Positions 55,591 to 64,000 of a stretch of DNA of 64,000 nucleotides are shown here, in pieces. How positions within the stretch are numbered: position 1 is the stretch's first letter; every line of letters begins with the position of its first letter. The stretch comes from Primorskyibacter flagellatus (lineage in GTDB: Bacteria; Pseudomonadota; Alphaproteobacteria; Rhodobacterales; Rhodobacteraceae). The notes under the pieces are model-generated. The model saw only the letters and a program-made list of their open reading frames with translations. It was not told where the DNA came from and ran no database searches. Made by a program: the position numbers and the translations under genes. The stretch is from the NCBI RefSeq assembly GCF_900176485.1, contig NZ_FWYD01000004.1:62001-126000 (forward strand), written 5' to 3'.

Positions 55591-56319
55591 TCAGTTCGAC
55601 GCAAGATCAACCGGCCGGGCAACCGGACGCACATATGGCACCGATTTGCAGTAGCTCTGCCTGCGCAACCAAGTCGCCATATCACGGCGCTTCGCGGCAC
55701 TGTGGAAGGGCCCCCAATCGGCGGCGACACCGCGCATTCCGCGCGAAATCACCCCGTCCCGGCGGACCGTCCGGGTCATGATCCGCAATCCGCAGGACAG
55801 GTTCGCCGCACCATTCATCAGCGCCGCTCCGGTCCGGGCCTTGCAGCCATAGCCCCGCGCGGTTGCCGGCAGAATTTGCAACAATCCATACCAGCGCCCG
55901 CCGCCGCCCACAGCTTCGGGCCGGTAGGTGCTTTCATGTTTGGCCAGCGCCGACAGGAACCCCACCCAGAATGCCCGCCGATCGGCCAGACTTGCACTGG
56001 CGTAGCCCGGACACCAATCGACCACATCTTGCGGCACAGTGCGGGCCAGCGGCTCGGCATGCGCGGACAGTGCCGACAGGGCCGCGCGCGACCATGTCGG
56101 CCCCTTGTTCACATCTTGCCAGCGCGTTGCAGGAAGACGGTCGATACGGCGCTGGGGGCGCAATGACCGTGTCGGCGCAAGCACCGATGCCGTTACAATA
56201 TTCCCCTGAACCGTCGCGGACCGCAGCAGCGCGACACCCACAGGTTTATCAGGCAACACCGTATCGGCCGCGTGCAGCGGTCCGGCCAATACTCCCAACA
56301 TGATGAGGCACCTGAGCAT
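55591..56319 (-). CDS. Lytic transglycosylase-like (SLT domain) exported protein
   Basis: A 242-residue exported protein. The signal peptide is MLRCLIMLGVLAGPLHA; the mature part includes a Pro/Arg-rich segment and a lysozyme-like SLT domain with the catalytic glutamate in LAKHESTYRPEAVGGGG and GLLQILPATARGYGC, the typical ES...GLLQI... order. It should cleave peptidoglycan without water. The start is uncertain: ATG 56319 fits the signal peptide, but no strong ribosome site is visible. It is convergent with the acyltransferase gene and divergent from gatB. Confidence 0.8.
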   Translation of the reverse strand: MLRCLIMLGVLAGPLHAADTVLPDKPVGVALLRSATVQGNIVTASVLAPTRSLRPQRRIDRLPATRWQDVNKGPTWSRAALSALSAHAEPLARTVPQDVVDWCPGYASASLADRRAFWVGFLSALAKHESTYRPEAVGGGGRWYGLLQILPATARGYGCKARTGAALMNGAANLSCGLRIMTRTVRRDGVISRGMRGVAADWGPFHSAAKRRDMATWLRRQSYCKSVPYVRPVARPVDLASN

Positions 56320-56606
56320 CGTGACAGAATGCCCAAACGCCACCCGACGCGCAAGCATCCGACCACGGCTTGTACCCGAAGGCGCGCCTTTGACCCGCAG
56401 ATGCGCAACCACCGGCCCATGCAGGTCGCGTCCCGGCCTTTGCGCCGGGACCTCTGCCCGGTCCATCAGGCCTGCCCGGCACCTGTTGCACCACCAAAGG
56501 ACCGCAACCAATCGGATTTCGCCTCTCGACGCGTCTGCACTGCCTCTTGCTCCTGTCCCGGCTCTGACTTAGAACCCGCATCGACCCTTCTGGAAGGATA
56601 TAGACC
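56320..56606. other. Divergent region between the transglycosylase gene and gatB
   Basis: About 287 bases. The gatB ribosome site (GGAAGGATATAGACC) occupies the right edge. No clear promoter boxes, repeats or RNA stand out. Open frames here on both strands continue neighbouring genes in unlikely codon use and are not supported. Confidence 0.3.
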
Positions 56607-58118
<1,512 letters not shown>

Positions 58119-58361
58119 GCCGGGCGCACCCAATTCCGGCGCTGTAGAAAAGAAGCGGCAGCCCAGACCAGCCGAGCCTTATGCGTGCGGACGCGCTTTC
58201 CAAGCGGCTATGCGCCGCTGAAAATCGTCAATACCTGTATGATCCCCCCTGTTTTGTGCGTCTGCGGCCACAATATCGAAGGGTTACGCCGATGAGTGCC
58301 GTCCGGCTTGGCGGATCGGATCCGTATTGCTAGTTTTTGGCAACGTTATCGCGGAGCCAAC

Positions 58362-59183
58362 ATGACTGCATTTGAGTACAAGGTTGTTCCCGCCCCATTC
58401 GAGGAGGCACAGGCAGACGGCTCTGACAGTGCCGAGCAACGCTATGCCCGCGCCCTTGCACAGGTGATGAATGCTCTTGGTGCCGAAGGGTGGGAATATC
58501 AGCGCGCCGAAGTCCTGCCCGTGGATCCGACGTTGGATGTGGCATCAACCTCGCAGGTCTTTTGCAACGTCCTGATTTTCCGCCGCCGTCTGAAAGACGT
58601 GCGCAGGACAACACGGGATGTCTCCCCCCGCGCGCCGCTTTTGTTAAAGCGCCAGTTGGTGACTGATGACACATCGCAGCCGAATGTAATGCTGCTTTCA
58701 CAACCAGAAGGACCGGCAGATGCGACATCTATCGAACCGGCGGGCGGTCATGCGCCTGACGCGCCTTTGGCGACGCAGCCAAAGACGCATACTGCGGCGG
58801 GAACGGATGAAGCAGCGCAGGCACAACGCAAAGCGTCGCCACCAACGCCGATAGACCGGCCCGATGGCAAACCGACGCTGGTGACGGGAACCGCTACGCC
58901 CGACCAAGGCCGCGCGCAGATGAACACCCCGATACCGGGTGACGCCAAATCAGACATCCTGTCGTTAAAGAGATTTGCAGTGCCCGCTCTGGACCTGTCA
59001 GTCTGGGCCGCCCCGGCACCCGCTGCCCCGCGCCAAACCGAAACCCCGTCGACAGTCGCGTCAAGAGCGCTATCGCCAGACGCATCACGCATCGGCACCG
59101 CGCCCAAGACAGATCCCGGCCCGGCCCTGCGCAGCCGGGCTGCACAAATCAGGGCGCGCGATTCCGGTTTTGCGAAGGAATAA
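58362..59183 (+). CDS. DUF4177-domain protein with long disordered tail
   Basis: A 273-residue protein. Residues 1-80 resemble DUF4177 (MTAFEYKVVPAP, then NALGAEGWEYQRAEVLPV and QVFCNVLIFRRRL), a small alpha/beta domain of unknown function. The remaining two-thirds are low-complexity, rich in Ala, Pro, Thr and Arg, with no recognisable fold. The ATG at 58362 follows GCGGAGCCAAC. No membrane segment is evident, so it is cytoplasmic. The 243 bases upstream hold only a short AGCGGC/GCCGCT hairpin at 58203-58219. Confidence 0.78.
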   Translation: MTAFEYKVVPAPFEEAQADGSDSAEQRYARALAQVMNALGAEGWEYQRAEVLPVDPTLDVASTSQVFCNVLIFRRRLKDVRRTTRDVSPRAPLLLKRQLVTDDTSQPNVMLLSQPEGPADATSIEPAGGHAPDAPLATQPKTHTAAGTDEAAQAQRKASPPTPIDRPDGKPTLVTGTATPDQGRAQMNTPIPGDAKSDILSLKRFAVPALDLSVWAAPAPAAPRQTETPSTVASRALSPDASRIGTAPKTDPGPALRSRAAQIRARDSGFAKE

Positions 59184-59312
59184 TCGTTCGGCTCCTGTCC
59201 AGCTGGACCGCTGTTTTCTGTCACAGATATTTGCAAGCCGCGCGAACAGGTCGCCTGAACGTCAGCGTAAAACCACCTAAAGGCGATTCCCGCAAATGCA
59301 GCCAAAAGCCGC

Positions 59313-59570
59313 CTAACTGTTCAGATCAAGCGACAAGGCATGGATCTGCGACATCAGTGTCGCCCCCAACGCCTCATGCACCGCGCGATGCCGGGCAATG
59401 CGGGACAGCCCGTCAAACGCCTCGCTGCGCACCCGCACCGAGAAGTGACTTTCGCCGCCCTCCTGATAACCCGCATGTCCGCGATGCTTCTCACTGTCAT
59501 CAACGACGTCCAGCTCTCGCGGGGCAAAAGCCTTTTGCAGCCGTTGGCGAATTTCTTCTGTTCTGGTCAT
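59313..59570 (-). CDS. bolA: BolA-family protein
   Basis: An 85-residue BolA/IbaG-type protein with the class II KH-like fold: TEEIRQRLQKAF helix, VVDDSEKHRGHAGYQEGGESHFSVRV in part with the conserved HRGH motif that binds iron or [2Fe-2S] with monothiol glutaredoxins, and SRIARHRAVHEALGATLMSQIHALSL at the end, shown here in part. BolA proteins regulate cell shape and iron-sulphur metabolism. The ATG at 59570 follows GCAGGAAAAA. It is divergent from the J-domain gene. Confidence 0.93.
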   Translation of the reverse strand: MTRTEEIRQRLQKAFAPRELDVVDDSEKHRGHAGYQEGGESHFSVRVRSEAFDGLSRIARHRAVHEALGATLMSQIHALSLDLNS

Positions 59571-59644
59571 TTTTTCCTGCCTGCCCCCTACACTCTGTCG
59601 GTGGATAGTCTAGAGTTGGTCGTCCGAGTCGAAAAGGTGTTCCT

Positions 59645-60268
59645 ATGAGCAAACCAGATCCCTTCGGGTTCGATATGTCTGTATCAACCGCGAAGAAAAA
59701 GAACCCACGCGGACGGCGCGGCATGTCCGGTGCGTCCGAAACCTCTACCCGTCTGTGCGAGCACGAAGGCTGCGAACTGCCCGGAAAATTCCGTGCGCCC
59801 AAAGCGCCTGATGTCTTGGATGAATACAAATGGTTCTGCAAGGACCATGTACGCGAATACAACCTGAAGTGGAACTTCTTCCAGGGCCAAACCGAAGCCG
59901 AGTTGAACGCTCAGGCGACCAAGGACAAGGTTTGGGAACGCGAGACCAAGGATTTCCGCGACCCCGAGGCACGCGCCTGGGCACGGCTGGGCATCGAGGA
60001 TCCGCATCAGGTGCTGGGCAACAACGCGACGCGCAATCCCGGCAAGCAAGGGGTCGGCACCCGCCGTCTGCCGCCAACCGAACGACGCGCGATCGAGATC
60101 CTCGACGCGCGTGACAACTGGTCAAAGGCCGACGTCCGCAAATCCTACAAGGCGCTTATCAAAGTGCTGCATCCTGACATGAACGGCGGCGACCGCAGTC
60201 AGGAGGACCAGCTTCAGGAAGTGGTCTGGGCTTGGGATCAGATCAAGGAAAGCCGCAATTTCAAATAG
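59645..60268 (+). CDS. J-domain protein (DnaJ family, short form)
   Basis: A 207-residue co-chaperone-type protein. The N-terminal half is specific to this family and has a CEHEGC...FCKDH arrangement that could bind metal (Cys38, Cys43, Cys65, His68). Residues about 145-205 are the J domain with the essential HPD tripeptide in LIKVLHPDMNGGD, which stimulates DnaK. It lacks the Gly/Phe and zinc-finger regions of full DnaJ. The ATG at 59645 follows AAAAGGTGTTCCT. Such proteins are usual in alphaproteobacteria; the client is unknown. Confidence 0.9.
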   Translation: MSKPDPFGFDMSVSTAKKKNPRGRRGMSGASETSTRLCEHEGCELPGKFRAPKAPDVLDEYKWFCKDHVREYNLKWNFFQGQTEAELNAQATKDKVWERETKDFRDPEARAWARLGIEDPHQVLGNNATRNPGKQGVGTRRLPPTERRAIEILDARDNWSKADVRKSYKALIKVLHPDMNGGDRSQEDQLQEVVWAWDQIKESRNFK

Positions 60269-60297
60269 GCGTGATCCCGCCACCGCCGAACGCACGG

Positions 60298-60313
60298 TTA
60301 ACGATACGTTAAC
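60298..60313. promoter_or_regulatory. CtrA-type binding site ahead of the receiver-kinase operon
   Basis: TTAA-CGATACG-TTAAC matches the full CtrA recognition pattern TTAA-N7-TTAA(C), and the whole segment is also a palindrome (GTTAACG-ATA-CGTTAAC). It lies 48 bases before the ATG of the first receiver gene. CtrA is the cell-cycle, motility and gene-transfer-agent regulator of alphaproteobacteria. Occupancy is inferred from the motif alone. Confidence 0.65.
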
Positions 60314-60360
60314 AGTCAGAAGGGTAGCGTTGCCGCAGTGGTAAAAATGCAGGTGTGGCC

Positions 60361-60738
60361 ATGAAGATCCTGGTTGTGGAGGATGATCGCGTTCTTTGCG
60401 ATGTGTTCGCCACATCGCTTCGTGATGCCGGTCACGAGGTCCACAAAGCCTTCGATATCAATAGCGCGATCGACCGTCTGCGCGGGCGTGGTTATGGCCT
60501 GGTGATTCTGGACTACTACCTGCCCGATGGTATTTCCCTGCCGGTTGCAGAATACACTTGCGTGGCATGTCCCGATGCGCGGATCATCCTGCTGACGGGG
60601 TCCGGCGTGTTTCCCAATGGCGAAGCCAGCATCCTGGCACCCTGCGTGGACTGGATGTTGCGCAAGCCCGTGCCTCTTGAAGATTTACACGCCCTTGTCG
60701 ACTACGCCGCCCTCAACGCGGAGTTGCGGCCCTCGTGA
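60361..60738 (+). CDS. Single-domain response regulator (receiver only), first of RR-HK-RR operon
   Basis: A 125-residue CheY-like receiver without an output domain. The acidic pair is in VVEDDR, the phosphoacceptor is Asp51 (VILDYYLPDG), the switch Thr79 is in ILLTGSG, and Lys102 is in LRKPVPL, so it should accept phosphate. I use ATG 60361 with AGGTG 7 bases upstream. Its TGA overlaps the GTG of the kinase gene. The pairing suggests it is phosphorylated by that kinase and passes the signal by protein contact. Confidence 0.9.
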   Translation: MKILVVEDDRVLCDVFATSLRDAGHEVHKAFDINSAIDRLRGRGYGLVILDYYLPDGISLPVAEYTCVACPDARIILLTGSGVFPNGEASILAPCVDWMLRKPVPLEDLHALVDYAALNAELRPS

Positions 60739-62414
60739 CAAGAAAACGCCAAATCGACATGATGTCGGCGTTTGTACTTTGCGCCCTTGTTGCCGGGTTG
60801 ACGTGGTTTTTGCTGGACAAGCAGCGCGAGCTGCGATTTCGGGAGCTGGCCCAGATTGAAACCGACTTTCGGCTTCGCGCGCTTGCTCGGGACGTCAAGG
60901 TTCGCGTCAATGCGATCCGCCACATTGCAGCATTGTGGCGCAAGTCCGATGCCGGTTCAGACGAGTTCACAGCAGAGACCCAAGACTATATCGACCAGTT
61001 CCCCGGCATCAGATCCGTGCGCTTTATCGACGAAACCCTTGTTGTCAAGTTTGTGACACCAGCGGATCAGCCTCCCGATACCGGAGTTCCTCTGACAGCG
61101 CTGGGTGCAAGACAACTGCGCGCATCCGAATTGGCGCGCGACAGCGGCGAAATCACCCTTTCCGGCGCGGTCGATCTGTATGACGGTTCCGGGCGGGGCT
61201 TTGTCGCTTATATCCCGATCCACCGAGGCGAAGATTTCCGGGGGCTTGTTTCCGTCGCCTTCAACGCCGAGGAATGGCAGCGCGAATTGCTGTTGCTGGA
61301 CGACAATCCGCATTTCGGAAACGACTTTTCCATTCGTATCGAATTCGATGGCAGCTTGCTGTATGCGGACGCCGATTTTGCCAAGATGAGTTCGCTTCAG
61401 GTCGTATCGGAAACGGATCAGCTTTGGGGGCACGCGCTGCGCATGCAAAGCCATCCGACACCCAGCTTCGTGAAAGCAAACCGTGACATCATGCCAGAGA
61501 TTGCGGCCTTGCTTTTGGGGATATTGTTGTTCGCGGGATATGTGCAGTTCACCCTGTTGCACCGGGGCAATCAAGCTGAAGCCCGCGCCGACGCCGGCAA
61601 TGCTAGACTGCGGCAAGTCAATGAGGCGCTGGCGCTGGAAGTCGACGATCGCCGCAGGGCGGAGGCCGCCGCTCGCCAATCCCAGGCGGCGACGTCACGT
61701 TTCCTGACCACGATGAGCCACGAAATTCGCACGCCATTGAACGCGATCATGGGCATGTTTCAGCTGATTGAGGCGGCGGATATTCCCGAACGGCACCGCA
61801 AACAAGCCGCGGCAGGCTATGCCTCTTCGCAACGGTTGTTTCGCGGGCTTACGAATGTGCTGGAGGTGTCCCGTCTGGATGCCGGTGCGTTGACCATCGT
61901 CGAAGACCATGTCGAGCTGGAACCCTTGATAGCCAACTGGCACGCGACACTCGAAGGGAGCGTGATCCGAAGCGGCAAACCCTTGGATATGCATCTGGAA
62001 CTGGGTGATGCGCTTCCGCAAACAGTCCATATAGACGCCGGGCGCGTGACGCAGATCGTGACCAATCTGGTGGATAACGCGGTCAGGTTCACCGCCACCG
62101 GCAGCATCACCCTGGCAGTGCATATGACAGGACGTTCCGGGAACAGCCTGGAAATCGAGGTGCGTGACACTGGCGAAGGCATCCCGGAAGAGCGTCGCCA
62201 CACGGTGTTTCAGCGTTTTTATCAACTTGACAATGGGTTAGCACGCCAGCATCAGGGGTCAGGACTGGGCCTTTCAATTTGTCGGGATATCGCTCGATTG
62301 ATGGGGGCAAATCTGACGCATTCGGACCGCAAACCGCTTGACGTAGGGTCTGGCTCGACATTCACGCTTAGGTTGCATAACGTCCATCCTCGTCGCGACG
62401 TCTTGTCAAAATAA
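60735..62414 (+). CDS. Membrane sensor histidine kinase (CHASE-like sensor)
   Basis: A 559-residue sensor kinase. Residues 10-28 and 253-275 are membrane helices that frame an extracytoplasmic sensor of about 220 residues, resembling CHASE domains (DYIDQFPGIRSVRFID). A coiled coil (280-315) precedes the HisKA domain with the phospho-His329 in TMSHEIRTPLNAI; the ATPase domain has the N-box VDNAVRF, the G1 box DTGEGIP and GSGLGLSIC. It starts at GTG 60735, overlapping the receiver stop. The ligand is unknown. Confidence 0.92.
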   Translation: MTRKRQIDMMSAFVLCALVAGLTWFLLDKQRELRFRELAQIETDFRLRALARDVKVRVNAIRHIAALWRKSDAGSDEFTAETQDYIDQFPGIRSVRFIDETLVVKFVTPADQPPDTGVPLTALGARQLRASELARDSGEITLSGAVDLYDGSGRGFVAYIPIHRGEDFRGLVSVAFNAEEWQRELLLLDDNPHFGNDFSIRIEFDGSLLYADADFAKMSSLQVVSETDQLWGHALRMQSHPTPSFVKANRDIMPEIAALLLGILLFAGYVQFTLLHRGNQAEARADAGNARLRQVNEALALEVDDRRRAEAAARQSQAATSRFLTTMSHEIRTPLNAIMGMFQLIEAADIPERHRKQAAAGYASSQRLFRGLTNVLEVSRLDAGALTIVEDHVELEPLIANWHATLEGSVIRSGKPLDMHLELGDALPQTVHIDAGRVTQIVTNLVDNAVRFTATGSITLAVHMTGRSGNSLEIEVRDTGEGIPEERRHTVFQRFYQLDNGLARQHQGSGLGLSICRDIARLMGANLTHSDRKPLDVGSGSTFTLRLHNVHPRRDVLSK

Positions 62415-62437
62415 CGTCCGGCCCTGGGAGAGGTATT

Positions 62438-62821
62438 GTGAAGAAGATTATCGTAGTCGATGACGATGCCACCACGCGCTACATGATGTCAGAATTGCTC
62501 GACACGATGGGGTATGAATGTGAATGCGTGGCCAATGGCATGGCCTGTATCGCGCTGCTGCGCACATACCCGGAAAATTACAGCATGGTCCTCATGGACA
62601 TTCATATGCCGGGCGTCACCGGGCTGGATACTGTATCCTACATCCGCACACTGGAAGAAGATCCGCCACGGTCCATTCCGATCGTCGCTATCACCGCCGA
62701 CAGCAACTTCCACGCGCGACGCACCGTTCAACATTATGGTTTGAATGACGTCTTGCCAAAACCTGTGGACATGGCACAACTCAGCACTACGCTGAAAACC
62801 TATCTGGGCAAGGCGGCCTGA
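62438..62821 (+). CDS. Single-domain response regulator, third of the RR-HK-RR operon
   Basis: A 127-residue receiver domain alone. Acidic residues lie in VVDDDA, phosphoacceptor Asp54 is in VLMDIHMPG, the switch Thr87 is in VAITADS, and Lys108 is in LPKPVD. It looks like a receiver split off a hybrid kinase, so it may act as a phosphorelay step or sink. GTG 62438 follows GGGAGAGGTATT. It is 23 bases after the kinase stop. Confidence 0.9.
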   Translation: MKKIIVVDDDATTRYMMSELLDTMGYECECVANGMACIALLRTYPENYSMVLMDIHMPGVTGLDTVSYIRTLEEDPPRSIPIVAITADSNFHARRTVQHYGLNDVLPKPVDMAQLSTTLKTYLGKAA

Positions 62822-62850
62822 ACGCCAGACGCCTGCCCGGATATTGTATC

Positions 62851-63321
62851 TCAAGCCGCTTGAAAGACCAGGCTGGCACCGTTCAGGCAGTGACGCTTGC
62901 CGGTGGGCTTGGGCCCATCGTCAAAGATATGGCCGAAATGGCTACCGCAGCGGCGGCAGTGAACCTCGGTCCGCACGCCAAAAAATGACCGGTCAGGTTT
63001 GGTCTCGACCGCATTCGGCAGGGATTTGTAGAAGCTGGGCCAGCCTGTGCCACTGTCGAACTTGTGTTCTGACGAGTAGACATCCAGATCGCAGCCGCGG
63101 CACTGATAGATGCCCGCGTCATAAACCTTGTCGAGAGGCGATGTCCCGGCCCTTTCGGTCCCTTCTTCGCGCATTACTTCATATTGCAAGTCGGTAAGCA
63201 TGGCTTTCCACTCTGCCTCGGTGCGGGTGACTTCAAACCCGGCGGCAAGTGCGGTCGTGGATGTTGTGGCAGCGGCGAAGCCGCCACCGATGGCAGTAAT
63301 CAGAAAAGCACGGCGTTTCAT
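62851..63321 (-). CDS. msrB: Exported peptide-methionine (R)-S-oxide reductase
   Basis: A 156-residue MsrB that reduces methionine-R-sulphoxide. It has an N-terminal export signal with a twin arginine (MKRRAFLITAIGG), so it works outside the cytoplasm, perhaps by the Tat route. Zinc ligands are Cys74/Cys77 (CRGC) and Cys122/Cys125 (CRRC). The catalytic cysteine is Cys145 in KRHCLNGASLVF; the family usually reads RYCINSASL, so Asn-Gly replaces Asn-Ser. The ATG at 63321 follows GAGGATCATC. It is convergent with the receiver gene. Confidence 0.93.
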   Translation of the reverse strand: MKRRAFLITAIGGGFAAATTSTTALAAGFEVTRTEAEWKAMLTDLQYEVMREEGTERAGTSPLDKVYDAGIYQCRGCDLDVYSSEHKFDSGTGWPSFYKSLPNAVETKPDRSFFGVRTEVHCRRCGSHFGHIFDDGPKPTGKRHCLNGASLVFQAA

Positions 63322-63362
63322 GATGATCCTCCTCAAGCATCGGATTTCGTTTCAAATAGTCA

Positions 63363-63394
63363 CGCCACCCGCAATTTTGCAATCACGGGTGGCG
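63363..63394 (-). terminator. Hairpin between fasciclin and msrB genes
   Basis: CGCCACCCG (63363-63371) and CGGGTGGCG (63386-63394) are perfect 9-bp complements around a 14-base loop, 65 bases after the fasciclin-protein stop. The minus-strand downstream bases (TGACTATTTG) are only weakly T-rich. It probably ends the fasciclin transcript before msrB. Confidence 0.5.
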
Positions 63395-63458
63395 CAAAAT
63401 CATGTGACAATCACGGCGCATACCGGAACAGTGGGGGCTGTCCCGGCCCGCCAAGCCC

Positions 63459-64000
63459 TTACATCGCTGGCAGAAGAACCTTGTCGATCACATGAATGAC
63501 GCCGTTGGACTGCTGTACGTCGGCAATTGTCACGGTCGCCATGCGGCCACGCTCGTCTTCCAGCATGATGGTGTCGCCATCATAGGTGGCTTGCAATGTG
63601 CAGCCGCCAACTGTTGGCACGGGATGCTTGCCGTTATCGTCGTCAACCATACCCATGATCGCGTCGGACATCGCATTTGCCGAAACAACATGGCACGTCA
63701 GGATTTTGGTCAACTGGTCCTTGTTCTCGGGCAGAAGCAGCGATTCAACGGTGCCGTCAGCCAACTCGCCGAAGGCTGCGTTGGTGGGGGCGAATACTGT
63801 GAAGGGGCCTTCGCCAGAAAGCGTTTCGACGAGACCGGCAGCTTTCACGGCAGCAACCAGCGTGGTGTGGTCGGCGGAGTTCACGGCATTCTCTACGATG
63901 TTCTTATCTGCGAACATCTCAGCACCACCCACCATTGGGTTTTCCATGCTGTGGCTTTCGGCCTGTGCGGCAACGCCGGCAAGACCGAGTGTGGCGGCAA
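63459..64000 (-). CDS. Fasciclin (FAS1)-domain exported protein, 5' end outside the window
   Basis: The frame is open to the right edge and reads as a signal peptide before the mature start (AATLGLAGVAAQAES leading to HSMENPMVGG), so the true start codon lies beyond position 64000. The mature part is one FAS1 domain: NIVENAVNSADHTTLVAAVKAAGLV in two parts, the H1 motif FTVFAPTNAAFGEL, LLLPENKDQLTKILTCHVV, and the H2-like VIHVIDKVLLPAM ending. FAS1 proteins are secreted adhesion or matrix proteins. The internal ATG at 63947 is not the likely start. Confidence 0.9.
   Translation of the reverse strand, partial: AATLGLAGVAAQAESHSMENPMVGGAEMFADKNIVENAVNSADHTTLVAAVKAAGLVETLSGEGPFTVFAPTNAAFGELADGTVESLLLPENKDQLTKILTCHVVSANAMSDAIMGMVDDDNGKHPVPTVGGCTLQATYDGDTIMLEDERGRMATVTIADVQQSNGVIHVIDKVLLPAM

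Overview
The window is chromosomal DNA of an alphaproteobacterium, most probably a Roseobacter-group member of the Rhodobacteraceae. The evidence is a nuo (complex I) operon peppered with small lineage-specific genes, a NuoE with a long C-terminal extension, the ivd-mccB-mccA order, a pntA that carries its own membrane domain, and a CtrA-type site ahead of a signalling operon. Coding density is high and GC content is high throughout. I see no tRNA, rRNA, CRISPR array, insertion sequence or prophage.

Layout. Positions 1-12.8 kb (minus strand) hold nuoA-B-C-D-E-F-G-H-I, read right to left from a good sigma70-like promoter near 12.82 kb. About ten extra small genes (lipoproteins, small membrane proteins, two copies of a helix-hairpin-helix domain, DUF5333-, DUF5337- and DUF4259-like proteins) sit between the subunits, often with ATGA or TGATG overlaps. 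Positions 13.1-18.1 kb (minus) hold leucine/isovalerate catabolism (mccA, mccB, ivd) with a palindromic operator ahead of ivd and a striking hairpin with a G-rich loop between mccB and mccA. Positions 18.2-19.2 kb (plus) hold a general-stress flavin-binding-type protein and a CreA-family protein.

Positions 19.4-23.0 kb (minus) hold a macro-like/four-helix membrane/TIR protein (the most interesting gene here), a DegT-family PLP enzyme and a phosphoglycolate phosphatase-like HAD enzyme. Positions 23.1-26.3 kb (plus) hold glmU-glmS for UDP-GlcNAc synthesis. Then come a lipoprotein, moaA, a small glycosyltransferase-like protein, and a divergent peptide-type ABC transporter (fused ATPase plus an argE-like deacylase on minus; binding protein and two permeases on plus).

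Positions 36.4-43.6 kb hold a YeeE/YedE transporter overlapping tail-to-tail with a DUF3422 gene, a VOC protein, an antibiotic-biosynthesis-monooxygenase-like protein, pntB-pntA and an isoprenylcysteine-methyltransferase-like protein. Positions 43.6-51.7 kb hold an MBL-fold protein with an altered metal motif, an SDR-kynureninase pair, a class I amidotransferase, an M20 amidohydrolase, malate synthase G and a small membrane protein. Positions 51.7-60.3 kb hold pepN (with an in-frame palindromic insertion), a PlsC-like acyltransferase, a lytic transglycosylase, gatB, a DUF4177 protein, bolA and a J-domain protein. Positions 60.3-64 kb hold a receiver-histidine kinase-receiver operon behind a CtrA-like box, then msrB and a fasciclin-domain protein cut by the window edge.

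Most of the window is core metabolism: respiration (Nuo, Pnt), wall precursor synthesis, amino-acid and peptide uptake and breakdown, and translation. The accessory signals worth pursuing are the macro-TM-TIR protein, the nuo-embedded small proteins and helix-hairpin-helix fusion, the hairpin with a potential quadruplex loop, and the palindromic element inside pepN.
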